A DNA stretch of 64,000 nt, from NCBI GenBank assembly GCA_945787715.1, contig CALZJE010000012.1:1-64000 (forward strand). The letters run 5' to 3'. The DNA is from an uncultured Ectothiorhodospiraceae bacterium. GTDB taxonomy: Bacteria; Pseudomonadota; Gammaproteobacteria; S012-40. Below, piece after piece: positions 11,205 through 22,132 of the stretch (its first letter is position 1; each line of letters starts with the position of its first letter). The notes under the pieces are model-generated. The model saw nothing but the letters and a program-made list of their open reading frames with translations, did not search any database and was not told the DNA's origin. The position numbers were made by a program, and so were the translations under genes.

Positions 11205-12899
11205 TTAAGTGAGATTCAACTCAGCGCCGGTTCCGATTTTATTATCGCGCTGATATATATCCCGCCGGAAATGAACTCTTCCCTTTTCGTCAACCCAAGC
11301 AGTCCAGTAAAGGAGGTAAACAGGAATGCTCTCTTCCAAATCAATCGTTGTTGTTTCACCGCTTGCTATAATTGACTCCAAATCCTGCCCAATCCACGCT
11401 GAATTATTTTTCAATACCTGCTTTGCTAAATTAAACGGTTGAGAAAGCCTAATACATCCTGCACTAAATGTTCGAACATAACGATCAAATAACTTCCGAT
11501 TTGGCGTGTCATGTAAATAGACACGGAACCGATTGGGGAACATAAATTTAATTAGTCCCATATTATTGTGTTTGCCGGGCATCTGCTGAAGTTTATAGGG
11601 AAACCATTTGTCAGTTAATTTATTCCAATCGACTTTTTCAGGATTAACTTCCTTCGCGTCTTTTCGCCAACTGTCAAAAACTTTGAGACTGTTACGCTTA
11701 AGAAAGCTCCGATCTTTCTGTACTTTCGGTAAAAATTTCTCTTTAGCAATCCGAGGAGGAACACTCCATGTTGGATTTAGCTCAACATATTTTAATGTAT
11801 CAACAAAAGCTGGAGTGGCGCGATAAGGCTCACCAACAATTACCGGCATGTTGAGAACCGATTTACCATTCTCAACGTAGTCCAAATTGTATCCCGCCAT
11901 GTTTACAATAACGTATCGTTCTCCCAATTTTCGCGGCACCCAGCGCCAACGCTCCATGTTTCTCTTAAGATTATTAATTCGATCGGACAACGATACATTA
12001 AAGCTCCATCTAGTCCACCGGCCGACGATACCATCCACCTTGTGCCCATAATTATTTTGAAACTTTCTCACAGCCTGATCGAGGGTTTCATCAAAAACTG
12101 TCGATGTTAAATCATCATTTTTGGAGAGGTATTCTTCGCGAAACAAACGATTTCTTAGCGATACAACCTGCTCATGATCCATACCCAATTGTAATTGAGG
12201 CCCTTGTGGAATTTTAGACCAATCACCTTGCTCAGCTAATACACGATAATAGGCCAAACTTGATTTCAACCGCGTATAAGCGCGATGAGGTGGAGGCATA
12301 CGCGCAATAAAATCTGCCGGATCATTTGCAATAAGAAATAGTTCTAGCTGTTCAAGCCCATCCATTTTTTCAGGCATGACATGCCAATCAGAATCCACAG
12401 CTCTCGGAAATTGGTAACCAACACTCACTTCAACACTGTAGCGCAAAAAAGCATCAGTCATCATTAATTCCAAGCGTGCTTTACTCCGTGCACGTTTCGC
12501 TCGCCACATGTATTGAATGGATTTCGTGTGATACTCTTCTGGCTTTAGTCCTTCTCTATCAGAGAAAACCAACATATCACGAACAGCTTTTGCTTTAGAT
12601 GTTGGGCCATCATGTGATTGCCAAACAGGCAAAAAATCTCTTTTACTATAAAATAGCCTAAGTTTTGCCCAATTTAAATCTGTGGCCCAATTATCGTAAA
12701 CATCCCAAACTAAATGCTGTTGTAATTCAAAGACAACCGGATCATCAAGTTCAAATAGCTCAAACAAGTTCTCTGGCGGACTGGGCGAGAAAAGTGATAT
12801 CGCTTCTTTAGCGAATGTATGGGAAGGAAAACAAAGAAGAAAACCAGCGATAAGCCCTAAATGCAAATAAAGTTTCCGCCAATCCATTGCTATTTGCAT
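11205..12899 (-). CDS. YcbB-type L,D-transpeptidase with peptidoglycan-binding domain
   Basis: YkuD motif LHDTPNRKLFDRYVRTFSAGCIRLSQP (HxnSxGCIR); PG-binding segment DQAVRKFQNNYGHKVDGIVGRWT. Confidence 0.92.
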   Translation of the reverse strand: MQIAMDWRKLYLHLGLIAGFLLCFPSHTFAKEAISLFSPSPPENLFELFELDDPVVFELQQHLVWDVYDNWATDLNWAKLRLFYSKRDFLPVWQSHDGPTSKAKAVRDMLVFSDREGLKPEEYHTKSIQYMWRAKRARSKARLELMMTDAFLRYSVEVSVGYQFPRAVDSDWHVMPEKMDGLEQLELFLIANDPADFIARMPPPHRAYTRLKSSLAYYRVLAEQGDWSKIPQGPQLQLGMDHEQVVSLRNRLFREEYLSKNDDLTSTVFDETLDQAVRKFQNNYGHKVDGIVGRWTRWSFNVSLSDRINNLKRNMERWRWVPRKLGERYVIVNMAGYNLDYVENGKSVLNMPVIVGEPYRATPAFVDTLKYVELNPTWSVPPRIAKEKFLPKVQKDRSFLKRNSLKVFDSWRKDAKEVNPEKVDWNKLTDKWFPYKLQQMPGKHNNMGLIKFMFPNRFRVYLHDTPNRKLFDRYVRTFSAGCIRLSQPFNLAKQVLKNNSAWIGQDLESIIASGETTTIDLEESIPVYLLYWTAWVDEKGRVHFRRDIYQRDNKIGTGAELNLT

Positions 12900-13028
12900 A
12901 ATTTGATTTCACGATTTTTATGAATAACTTCGTATTACAAAATAAAACTAAGGATTGGAAAGAGTTACTAGCGATTAAAAGTGAATGAAATGGCTTCATC
13001 GCACATTAATCGACTTATTGCATATCTA

Positions 13029-13352
13029 TTAATTATGGGTAGACTCAACCGCACAATCAAATAGTGTTTTAACTGCATAGGTATGTGGCGTGCCATCCCA
13101 ATTATAGGCATCCATAACCACCAACAACAAATAGTCTTTATAAATTGCTATTGTTGAATTATTATGCGTTACCATTGTATCAATCACTTGATCAAGCGGT
13201 ACACCGAGACCTGAGTTAATGACTGAATCGTAACCAACCATTGCAACTGAATAGCATTGTGATTCTTGATCACTCAAGCCAGAAGCAAAAACCTGAGCCA
13301 CATTGAAATAAAGAAGAATCAGGATGAGTATTGCAGTGCATCTTCCAGTCAT
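13029..13352 (-). CDS. Hypothetical exported protein (107 aa)
   Basis: Signal-peptide-like N-terminus MTGRCTAILILILLYFNVAQVFASG. Confidence 0.55.
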   Translation of the reverse strand: MTGRCTAILILILLYFNVAQVFASGLSDQESQCYSVAMVGYDSVINSGLGVPLDQVIDTMVTHNNSTIAIYKDYLLLVVMDAYNWDGTPHTYAVKTLFDCAVESTHN

Positions 13353-13744
13353 AGTTCCTCTCCTTTAATTACAATTTATATCGTGGAAAGTAAACAAAAA
13401 CTTTAGCCAAGTTCATGCATAAATTTGATAGAATCACCAGTAACAAATAGTTCTTATTTATGCTGAAATAGATCGAATATATTGGCTAAAAAAAGCAATT
13501 AAAACGATTAGAATATATCGTTTAATTTTTTAATCCTATTGAATGTTCTCAAAATGCTTTTGTCGATAGCATCAGATTTTGCAAAAAGCAGTCCGATTCT
13601 TCACAAACACTTTAAGTTCGATATTTTTCATCACCACTGAAAAACAACATATAAATTGGTAAATAACTCCAATAGAGAAAACATGAGCACAATATCCATC
13701 AGATTCGGCAAAAACCTTCCTGCATCAATGGAATAGACGTAGTA

Positions 13745-14275
13745 ATGGAATCACAAATATCAGAAAAGGAATACACATGGATATGGGATCACTATTTTAG
13801 CTTAATCCTAAATAAACTGCCTTTTTCAAATAATGAGATTTTAATAACAGCTATAAATGGTTGGGCAATAAACTTGGCTAAAAGTTTTAAAATGCATCCG
13901 GAACCGATTAAGGAGCAAGGCTTACTAGCTATCAGAACGACACCCACTTACTATCAAATGATAAAAATGGAACTGGGTGCCCATATAGACGTGACAGCAC
14001 AAGCTAATGCCTTACCCCCACTTCACGTGCGCTTACCTAATAAGTTTACCGAAAAGCAATTAGAAAAATCACCAATCGCACTCGCAAATTTTTCCCTTGA
14101 TGAAGATAAATGCTTCTACAAAGAACTAATTCTCCATGTCATTTCAATGAAAAAATATTACGCTGTACAGTTATACTTCTCTGAAGAAGCAAGCCTCTCA
14201 TCAGCGCCTGAATTCGCATTGAATATGGCAATGCAATTTCATAGTCACTTCCACAATAAAAATACACTGAACTAA
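13745..14275 (+). CDS. Hypothetical protein co-oriented with the DinG-like gene
   Basis: 176 aa ORF; 3-nt gap to the next start suggests translational coupling. Confidence 0.7.
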   Translation: MESQISEKEYTWIWDHYFSLILNKLPFSNNEILITAINGWAINLAKSFKMHPEPIKEQGLLAIRTTPTYYQMIKMELGAHIDVTAQANALPPLHVRLPNKFTEKQLEKSPIALANFSLDEDKCFYKELILHVISMKKYYAVQLYFSEEASLSSAPEFALNMAMQFHSHFHNKNTLN

Positions 14276-14278
14276 ACA

Positions 14279-16363
14279 ATGCCTACAGATGCTATTAAAG
14301 ATAAAGTCCAATCTGCTTATCGAAATATTTCAAAGCAGATGCCAAATTTCAAAAATCGATACACACAAAGAGTTTTCATTGCAGAAATCGTGAAAACGCT
14401 TTTTCAGGAAAAACAAGATCATCGAATACTTGTTACTGAAGGTCCAACAGGAACTGGAAAAACACTCGCCTATCTTGTTGCGAGTATTCCTGCGGCAAAA
14501 CAACTATATAAAAAACTCATCATATCGTCAGCAACAGTCGCTCTTCAGACGCAATTGATTGAACGTGACATTCCACTTATACAAAAAATGAGCGACATGG
14601 TTTTCAATTATATTATCGCGAAAGGTCGGGGGCGCTATCTCTGCCCGAGCCTACTCTCACAAAATATTGGAGAAAACGGTCAACAAATTGAAGCCTTTGC
14701 TTCAAATGATTATTTATCTTCAATACTAAACGAACTACATCATCAATTTGAAGCAGGTGAATGGGATGGTGACAAAGATACATGGGCAGAAACCATTAGC
14801 GACGAAATTTGGACAAAAATAAGTAATGACAGACATGGTTGCTTAGCTGCACGTTGTGATCACTTTAGAGTTTGCCCATATTTTATCGCAAAAGGGAAAA
14901 TCGAAGAAGCAGATGTCATTGTTGCAAATCACGATCTGGTATTATCTGATCTCGCACTAGGTGGTGGCATTCTATTACCCAAGCCAGAAGATACAATATA
15001 TGTCTTTGATGAGGCCCATCATTTACCCGAAAAAACAGTGAATCACGCCTCTACTTGGGGTTCTACCTCTGGAACCACCACTTGGTTAAATCGAACAGAA
15101 GGTCTAATAAAACAGATCGAAGCGCTGCTAATGGAACAAAGCACCGCGAATCTTTTCTCCATAATAGATAAAGCGCTTAAACATTTAAAATCAGATTTGT
15201 CATATTTAAACACCTATTTCAATAGCCTCCCTGACTTACAATCAGCTGACGATTCAGAAATTAACCACCGATTTCCACAAGGTGTTATACCTTCAGAGTT
15301 GAGGTCGTTATGTAGCGCTTGTTTTGATTCTACTCAAGAGTCATATAAACAATGTAAAAAACTGAAAGATAAAATTACCCGTGAAGTTGCGGATGGAAAC
15401 TTAACGAGTAAAGAAGCGGAAGCAGTTCTTCCAGAACTGGGAATGGCCCTTCAGAGGCTTGAGAATCTTTATGAGCTATGGGCAAAGTTCATCTTAAAGG
15501 ATCCTCAAGGTTCACCTCCAACGGCGAGATGGATTACAAAATCCCTATTCAAAGAGCATGTAGATTTTAAACTGCATACATCTCCCATAAGCGCTGCTGA
15601 CTTCCTCTACGAGAATCTATGGCAAAAATGTTATGGAAGCATTCTTACATCTGCAACTCTGAGATCACTCGGCAGTTTTGGTTACTTCCAAGCGAAATCT
15701 GGGCTTCTTGAAATGCCGCATGCAAACTATTTGCAACTAGCCTCTCCGTTTGATTTTGCCAATAACGCAACCTTGTGGTTACCCTGGATGGAAAACGAGC
15801 CTCAAAACGCATCACAACATACCGAAGAAATTATTCAATTGTTGCCTGATCTAGTTAGCAAAGAAAATGGCTCTTTGATTTTATTCAGCTCCCGAAAACA
15901 ATTACAAGAAGTATCAGAACAACTTCCAGAGCATATAAAAGAGATACTTCTTATTCAAGGTGACTACAATATACAAACCCTGCTGGAAAAACATAATCAA
16001 CAAATTAGTCAGGGCAACGCGAGCATTATTATGGGATTAGCAAGTTTTGCAGAAGGTATCGATTTGCCAGGAAAATTGTGCACAGATGTTATTATTGCTA
16101 AGCTCCCATTCCCAGTTCCAGACTCTCCCGTAGAAGCCACTGAGCGTGAATACCTCGAAGCACAGGGCAAAAGCCATTTTCAGGAAATCGTTTTACCACA
16201 AACGTGTATTCGTTTAATTCAATCAGTAGGGCGCTTGATACGGAGCGAGACGGACACAGGTAAAATAACCATATTAGATCGAAGACTAATCACAAAAAGC
16301 TATGGGAAAAAATTCCTACAAGCACTTCCAGATATGCGAAGAATTATTGAATACGGACCGTAG
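14279..16363 (+). CDS. dinG: DinG-family ATP-dependent helicase (XPD-like)
   Basis: Walker A EGPTGTGKT, DEAHHLPE box, four cysteines YLCPS/GCLAARCDHFRVCPY consistent with a 4Fe-4S domain, motif VI SVGRLIRS. Confidence 0.88.
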   Translation: MPTDAIKDKVQSAYRNISKQMPNFKNRYTQRVFIAEIVKTLFQEKQDHRILVTEGPTGTGKTLAYLVASIPAAKQLYKKLIISSATVALQTQLIERDIPLIQKMSDMVFNYIIAKGRGRYLCPSLLSQNIGENGQQIEAFASNDYLSSILNELHHQFEAGEWDGDKDTWAETISDEIWTKISNDRHGCLAARCDHFRVCPYFIAKGKIEEADVIVANHDLVLSDLALGGGILLPKPEDTIYVFDEAHHLPEKTVNHASTWGSTSGTTTWLNRTEGLIKQIEALLMEQSTANLFSIIDKALKHLKSDLSYLNTYFNSLPDLQSADDSEINHRFPQGVIPSELRSLCSACFDSTQESYKQCKKLKDKITREVADGNLTSKEAEAVLPELGMALQRLENLYELWAKFILKDPQGSPPTARWITKSLFKEHVDFKLHTSPISAADFLYENLWQKCYGSILTSATLRSLGSFGYFQAKSGLLEMPHANYLQLASPFDFANNATLWLPWMENEPQNASQHTEEIIQLLPDLVSKENGSLILFSSRKQLQEVSEQLPEHIKEILLIQGDYNIQTLLEKHNQQISQGNASIIMGLASFAEGIDLPGKLCTDVIIAKLPFPVPDSPVEATEREYLEAQGKSHFQEIVLPQTCIRLIQSVGRLIRSETDTGKITILDRRLITKSYGKKFLQALPDMRRIIEYGP

Positions 16364-16546
16364 CAACGTCTTACATCTTCCCCGGCATATCCCATGCATT
16401 AAAGTTTCAAAAGTGACGTTTCTTCAATCGAGATAATGTTTTCCTAAGTTTCAGTTGATAAAAACATTAATTACAAGAATTGTGATTCTATATACAGCAA
16501 TCACTAAGAAGAATAACCACACCACTTACAATAATAAGAATACTGA

Positions 16547-16570
16547 AATTTGATTCTGTGGAATCAAATT
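16547..16570. repeat. Perfect 10-bp inverted repeat with 4-nt loop upstream of the chaN-like gene
   Basis: AATTTGATTC-TGTG-GAATCAAATT, ending 33 bp before the ATG at 16603. Confidence 0.7.
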
Positions 16571-16602
16571 AATTTTACTGTCGTTTTTTAGGGGACAAAG
16601 CG

Positions 16603-17508
16603 ATGACAAAATCAACATTGGTATTTTTGCTACTCATAACTGGATACCTTAGCAGCCAAACTACACTTGCTTCACAATGTGTGCCAGATGGGCAATGGCT
16701 ACTCCCAGAGAGTGGAAACATCCTTAATCAATATGAATTTTTAGACCAAATGCCACTTGAAGGCGTTGTGTTACTTGGCGAACATCACGCAAACTCTGCG
16801 CACCATAAGTGGCAGCTAGAAACGATTAAGTCTCTACATAAAAATCAGCCAAATATGACAATTGGTCTAGAAATGTTTCCACGCCGCACACAGCCTATTT
16901 TGGATCAGTGGATTAGAGGCGAGATTGACAAATACCAGTTTGTGGAACTCACAGAATGGAACACAATCTGGTCATTCAGCTTTGATGACTACCTCCCAAT
17001 TTTAGTCTATGCACAAAATAATCAGATTCCTCTTATTGCTCTGAATGTTTCACGCAAATTATTAGATCGAGTCCGAGAATCAGGCTGGCATCGTATTCCA
17101 ATAAACGAACGCGAAGGTATTGGCAATCCAGCACGACCAAGTCGTGCATATGCTCAAACTCTGGCTGTCAGTTTCAAACGCCATCAACCTCAAACAAGAA
17201 CTATTGATAAAGTTGGATTTAAACGCTTTGTTCAAAAACAGCTACTTTGGGATCGCGCTATGGCTGAAGGCATAGCAAACGCTTATAAACGAGATAGCAA
17301 ACAGCTTATTATAAGTTTAATGGGTAGTTGGCACATCATAGGTGGCCATGGAGTTCCTTACCAACTGGATGACTTAGGAGTCAATTCAGTCACAAAACTG
17401 ATTCCATGGGATGACAATCTAAGCTGCGACAGTATTGATCGTCAATTTTCAGACGCCATCTTCGGCACAACTTACCTACAGACAATGAACCTGGATGTTT
17501 TCAACTAA
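16603..17508 (+). CDS. ChaN family haem-binding/iron-regulated protein
   Basis: Signal peptide; VVLLGEHHANSAHHKWQLETI, IGLEMFPRRTQPILDQWIRGEI, MGSWHIIGGHGVPYQLD. Confidence 0.85.
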   Translation: MTKSTLVFLLLITGYLSSQTTLASQCVPDGQWLLPESGNILNQYEFLDQMPLEGVVLLGEHHANSAHHKWQLETIKSLHKNQPNMTIGLEMFPRRTQPILDQWIRGEIDKYQFVELTEWNTIWSFSFDDYLPILVYAQNNQIPLIALNVSRKLLDRVRESGWHRIPINEREGIGNPARPSRAYAQTLAVSFKRHQPQTRTIDKVGFKRFVQKQLLWDRAMAEGIANAYKRDSKQLIISLMGSWHIIGGHGVPYQLDDLGVNSVTKLIPWDDNLSCDSIDRQFSDAIFGTTYLQTMNLDVFN

Positions 17509-17688
17509 ACTGGGAGAATCCCATTCCCTATCTATAATTTATCTCTATTGAATCCAAAGAGAAAACCTCTTGCAAAACAATAAGCAAGAGGCAATCCACT
17601 AGCTCTCCCCAATATTCAGGGTTAACTATTCTCGGCTTTTACACTACTATAGCGCCCCTTTATATAGCTATGAGGAAATAACGCCACA

Positions 17689-20613
17689 ATGTTTGTAACG
17701 GGACAACGCTGGATATGCGAAACAGAACTCGACTTAGGTTTAGGTACAGTAATTAAAAGCGATCATCGCACCGTTACCATTGTATTCCTTGCAAGTGGAG
17801 AGACAAGAACTTACTCTCAACAAACAGCACCTTTACGTAGAGCCGCTTTTAATATTGGTGATAATGTTGAAAGCCATGAAGGTTGGAGCATCAAAATAAC
17901 CGACCTTACAGAGACCAATGGATTATTAACGTACCAAGGTGAAGATCAAAATGGACACGAGAAACAATTAGCCGAAGGAGGGCTCAGTAATACCATACAA
18001 CTCAACAGACCTCACGATCGTCTTTTTTCAGGACAAGTTGACAACAATAAGTGGTTTGAGCTTCGCCATAGTGCATTAAAGCACCAACAAAAATTAAAAA
18101 ACTCAGAGCTAACCGGGCTATATGATGCCCGAACTAGCTTAATTCCACATCAACTTTATATTGCACACGAAGTTGCAAAACGATTTGCCCCAAGAGTCCT
18201 ACTTGCTGACGAAGTTGGATTAGGAAAAACCATCGAAGCCTGTTTGATTATGCAGCATCAACTAATAACAGGCCGTGCAGAACGCGTACTAATCGTTGTC
18301 CCTGAAGCGTTATTACATCAATGGTTAGTTGAGTTGGTTCGCCGCTTTAACCTCTCATTTAGTATTTTTGACGCAGAGCGATGCGAAGCGATTAAAGACT
18401 CATCTGGGTTTGAAAATCCTTTTCAAGCAGAGCAACTCGTTCTTTGTGCGTTACCCTCACTAATCGAAAGTAAAGATAATCTTCAGCACGCTATTAATGG
18501 AAATTGGGATTTAGTTATTCTCGACGAAGCCCACCACCTGGATTGGTCCGAAGAAAAACCAAGCACTGAATATCTCGCAGCAGAAGCATTGGCTAAAAAT
18601 AGCAAGGGCTTGTTATTACTTACTGCTACGCCAGAACAACTCGGTAAAGCTGGACACTTTGCAAGATTGCGACTTTTAGATCCACAACGCTTTCATGACT
18701 ACAATGCATTTCTTGAGGAAGAGACACATTACCAAACCATCGCTGCAGTTATTGAAGCAATTCTTGATAACAAACCACTCGAACAAACCCAAATCAAACA
18801 CCTTGCTTCGTGGCTATCTTCTAGCGAAAGCGAGCATCAGCTCTCAGAACTAAAAAATTCATTATCACATGCATCCACAATTGATGAAGAGCAGAAACAG
18901 AAAATTATTAACCTACTTTTAGATAGACACGGCACTGGGCGAGTACTCTATAGAAATACACGAAACACTATTAAGGGTTTCCCTCAACGCTTTTTGAACT
19001 TATATCCACTTGAAACACCAGAACAATATTCAAAACTTTACCTCTTAGCCCAGCAACTTGAGTTTGCAGAAGATGAGTTAGTTGCTGCACCGGAGAGACT
19101 ATTCCGCATTGTCTCACAACTAAAACGTGAATTATCTACAGAAAGCTTTCCGCCCAGCTGGGTAGAATGTGACACTCGTATTGAGTTTCTCATTAATTTA
19201 CTTGAAAAGCAGAAACAAGATAAAATCCTTGTTATCTGTGCCAGCAGTACAACCGCCAAAGAACTAGAAAAAACCATCCGCTTTAAGACTGGATTCCGTG
19301 TATCAGCTTTCCATGAAGAACTAAGTATTATCGAACGTGATAGAGCAGCAAGTTATTTTGCTGATCAGGACGGCGGTGCACAAGCACTAATATGTTCTGA
19401 GATAGGAAGTGAGGGTAGAAATTTTCAATTTGCGAATCACTTAGTTTTATTTGATCTACCACTTAATCCTGACTTACTTGAACAACGCATCGGTCGACTT
19501 GATCGAATTGGACAAAGAAACGACATCCAAATTCATATCCCCTATTTCCGCCAATCGCCACAAGAAGTATTAACACGATGGTATAGCGAAGGGCTCAACG
19601 CATTCACTACTACTTGCCAAGTCGGAGATGCCGTCTATTCAAAAATAGAGCCCATGTTATTGCAACTACTTCAGGAGCCAGAATACAATGAAACGACCCT
19701 CATCACTCTAATCAATAGCACAAAAAAACTGGCCTCCGAATACAATGAAGCATTACAAAAAGGTAGAGATCGATTACTCGAATTAAACTCCTATAAGAGT
19801 GAAATAGCGCTTGAATTGCAATACGAAATCGAAAGTATAGATCGGGATCCAAATTTACAGGAATTCATGGAGAAGATTTTCGATTGCTATGGCGTAGACT
19901 ACGAAGATTTCAAACAAAATAGTTATTTGCTCAAACCAACCCCAAGAATGCCAGCAGCCCTATTTTCTGGCATTGATGAAGATGGTCGAGTCATTACCTA
20001 CAATCGCAGCACCGCACTATCAAATGAAGACATTCAATTTATCACCTGGAATCATCCATACACTCGCGATGCGATCGATTTTTTACTTTCAAGCGAACAA
20101 GGAAATACAGCCCTAATTGCGCTTAAAACAAATAAATTTCCAGCAGCATCAATAATTGTAGAAACAAATTACGCAATCGAATGCGTATTTCCCGAGGCAA
20201 ATCATGCAGGTTTAGGCATCAATTCACAAATTCAGCGTTATGTTTTTGGGCCAGGAAATGAAATACTCGATGAAGATCAATTCAACTTGCTGTTAAATGC
20301 AGAAAAAACAAATGTAGATAAGAAGACAGCTTACACTATCATCAAAACCAAATCCGATGAAATTAAAGCCCTAATGAAGACCGCCGAAGAGCTAGCCAAT
20401 AAAGAGCTGGATCGTTCTATTTCATCCAACCAAAGCAATCTATCCAATAAGATTGAGACTGAATTAGAACGACTTAGAACCTTAAAACAAGTTAATCCCA
20501 ACATTCGCCAAGAAGAGATTGAATATTACGAATCGTTACTTCGCATTGCTGACAAGAGACTATCCGAATCTAAATTACGCCTGGACTCCGCCCGCATAAT
20601 TATGACTCATTAA
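17689..20613 (+). CDS. rapA: RNA polymerase-associated protein RapA
   Basis: 974 aa SWI2/SNF2 ATPase: LADEVGLGKTIEA, LVILDEAHHLDWS, GSEGRNFQFANHLVLFDLPLNPDLLEQRIGRLDRIGQ; FVTGQRWICETELDLGLG N-terminus. Confidence 0.96.
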   Translation: MFVTGQRWICETELDLGLGTVIKSDHRTVTIVFLASGETRTYSQQTAPLRRAAFNIGDNVESHEGWSIKITDLTETNGLLTYQGEDQNGHEKQLAEGGLSNTIQLNRPHDRLFSGQVDNNKWFELRHSALKHQQKLKNSELTGLYDARTSLIPHQLYIAHEVAKRFAPRVLLADEVGLGKTIEACLIMQHQLITGRAERVLIVVPEALLHQWLVELVRRFNLSFSIFDAERCEAIKDSSGFENPFQAEQLVLCALPSLIESKDNLQHAINGNWDLVILDEAHHLDWSEEKPSTEYLAAEALAKNSKGLLLLTATPEQLGKAGHFARLRLLDPQRFHDYNAFLEEETHYQTIAAVIEAILDNKPLEQTQIKHLASWLSSSESEHQLSELKNSLSHASTIDEEQKQKIINLLLDRHGTGRVLYRNTRNTIKGFPQRFLNLYPLETPEQYSKLYLLAQQLEFAEDELVAAPERLFRIVSQLKRELSTESFPPSWVECDTRIEFLINLLEKQKQDKILVICASSTTAKELEKTIRFKTGFRVSAFHEELSIIERDRAASYFADQDGGAQALICSEIGSEGRNFQFANHLVLFDLPLNPDLLEQRIGRLDRIGQRNDIQIHIPYFRQSPQEVLTRWYSEGLNAFTTTCQVGDAVYSKIEPMLLQLLQEPEYNETTLITLINSTKKLASEYNEALQKGRDRLLELNSYKSEIALELQYEIESIDRDPNLQEFMEKIFDCYGVDYEDFKQNSYLLKPTPRMPAALFSGIDEDGRVITYNRSTALSNEDIQFITWNHPYTRDAIDFLLSSEQGNTALIALKTNKFPAASIIVETNYAIECVFPEANHAGLGINSQIQRYVFGPGNEILDEDQFNLLLNAEKTNVDKKTAYTIIKTKSDEIKALMKTAEELANKELDRSISSNQSNLSNKIETELERLRTLKQVNPNIRQEEIEYYESLLRIADKRLSESKLRLDSARIIMTH

Positions 20614-20929
20614 ACAGCTAGCAAAATATACTAATCTCATATCTAACACAGTTACCCACTAGCTACATCCACCAAGGATGGTGGAAGTACTGATTTTGCA
20701 GGAACAATAACCAGTCGGCTCCTATTCTCGGACTCTCTCCTAGCCTCTACAAAGTGAGTGACATCTCGTTTTTTCTGTCAAAATCATTTAGCCTCATATA
20801 ATCAATCGCTTATCCTCCCAATCAGCCCATAAGCCACTGAAATAAAAAGACTAAAGATATTCTTAATTATGCCGTTATTTAAACATAAGCGAGGAAGACT
20901 ATTTTTAGCAGATAACGTGGTACGTAATT

Positions 20930-22129
20930 ATGATCAATCAAATTACTTCAACACCAATCAAGCAGCACATGTATCCACAACGAGAACGCAATGACGTTAA
21001 AATTGACGATCAGGTTTCAAAACCGTCGCAAGCTACTTCTTTATCCTCAGAATCCAGCCAACGAATTGTTAATGACAAAGTTATTGAGCAGCTGGATAAA
21101 GTACTGCAAAAAAGCCATGCCAATGAAATCCGAACACTCGATCCTAAAAACTACACTCCCGAATCGGTTTCAAAGCAAATTCTTGATTTTGTAAAAAATG
21201 CGATAGATCGTGCTGACGCACGTGGTGAAAATGTTGGCGGTATGATCGAGCAAGCAAAACAAGGAATAGATCTCGGATTTAAACAAGCTAAAAATATTCT
21301 AACCAGCTTAAATGCACTTTCAGGGAAAATTGCTGAAGGTGTGCAACAAACCTATGAGCTTATCAATAGTGGAATGGAAGAAATTGTTAAATCGTTTAAA
21401 GAAACTAATGAGGCTCAACCATCTGTTACAACTGTTAGTACTAAATCAACTTCCCAAGAATCCGCTTTCAATTTAACAATCCACACTCAAGATGGCGATG
21501 AAATAAATATTGGACTAGACCATAGTATATCCAACGCTGAATATGACGTTCAACTATCAAATAGTAAGGAGACAAATGTTGAGTTACACTCAGTTTCATC
21601 TAACTCTAGCCGCAGCTTTAATATATCGGTCAGTGGTGAACTTGATGAAAAAGAAATAGCTGCTATTGAAGTACTTCTATCCGATGTGAAATCGGTTTCA
21701 GATCGTTTTTTTGATGCTGATGTTGAAGCCGCCTTCATTACAGGATTAAAACTTGGCTTTAATAGCAAAGAACTTGTAGGTTTTTCACTTGAACTGAATC
21801 AAAATTATTCTGAATCAGCATCAAAAGCTTATCGTGAGATTGGCGGTTTCACTACATCAAACGCAATCTCGTCAAAACCCGCAGCGAGTGAAATTGATAC
21901 ACTATTAGCTGCTATTCAAAGTTTTTCTGAGCCATTTGTATCAACTGCAAAACAAATCGAAGAGGCTCCATTGTTCAACGAAAATAAGCAAATTGCTGAG
22001 CAGTTGTTTAGCCATTTTTCGAAATCAAATAATGCTCATCAAGCCTCTGTTCAGCAGCTGGAAGCACTAACAGGTGCACCGTTCAATAACCTGGCTTCTG
22101 ATCTATTCTCAGCTGCTAGAAACGCATAG
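20930..22129 (+). CDS. DUF5610-type hypothetical protein
   Basis: Segment NYTPESVSKQILDFVKNAIDRADARGENVGGMIEQAKQGIDLGFKQAKNIL resembles DUF5610 proteins. Confidence 0.65.
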   Translation: MINQITSTPIKQHMYPQRERNDVKIDDQVSKPSQATSLSSESSQRIVNDKVIEQLDKVLQKSHANEIRTLDPKNYTPESVSKQILDFVKNAIDRADARGENVGGMIEQAKQGIDLGFKQAKNILTSLNALSGKIAEGVQQTYELINSGMEEIVKSFKETNEAQPSVTTVSTKSTSQESAFNLTIHTQDGDEINIGLDHSISNAEYDVQLSNSKETNVELHSVSSNSSRSFNISVSGELDEKEIAAIEVLLSDVKSVSDRFFDADVEAAFITGLKLGFNSKELVGFSLELNQNYSESASKAYREIGGFTTSNAISSKPAASEIDTLLAAIQSFSEPFVSTAKQIEEAPLFNENKQIAEQLFSHFSKSNNAHQASVQQLEALTGAPFNNLASDLFSAARNA

Positions 22130-22132
22130 AAA

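Noticed and set aside
17566-17591. CCTCTTGC...GCAAGAGG hairpin as a terminator after the chaN-like gene
   Set aside because: The stem is real, but no T-tract follows on the plus strand, so a terminator call is not supported.
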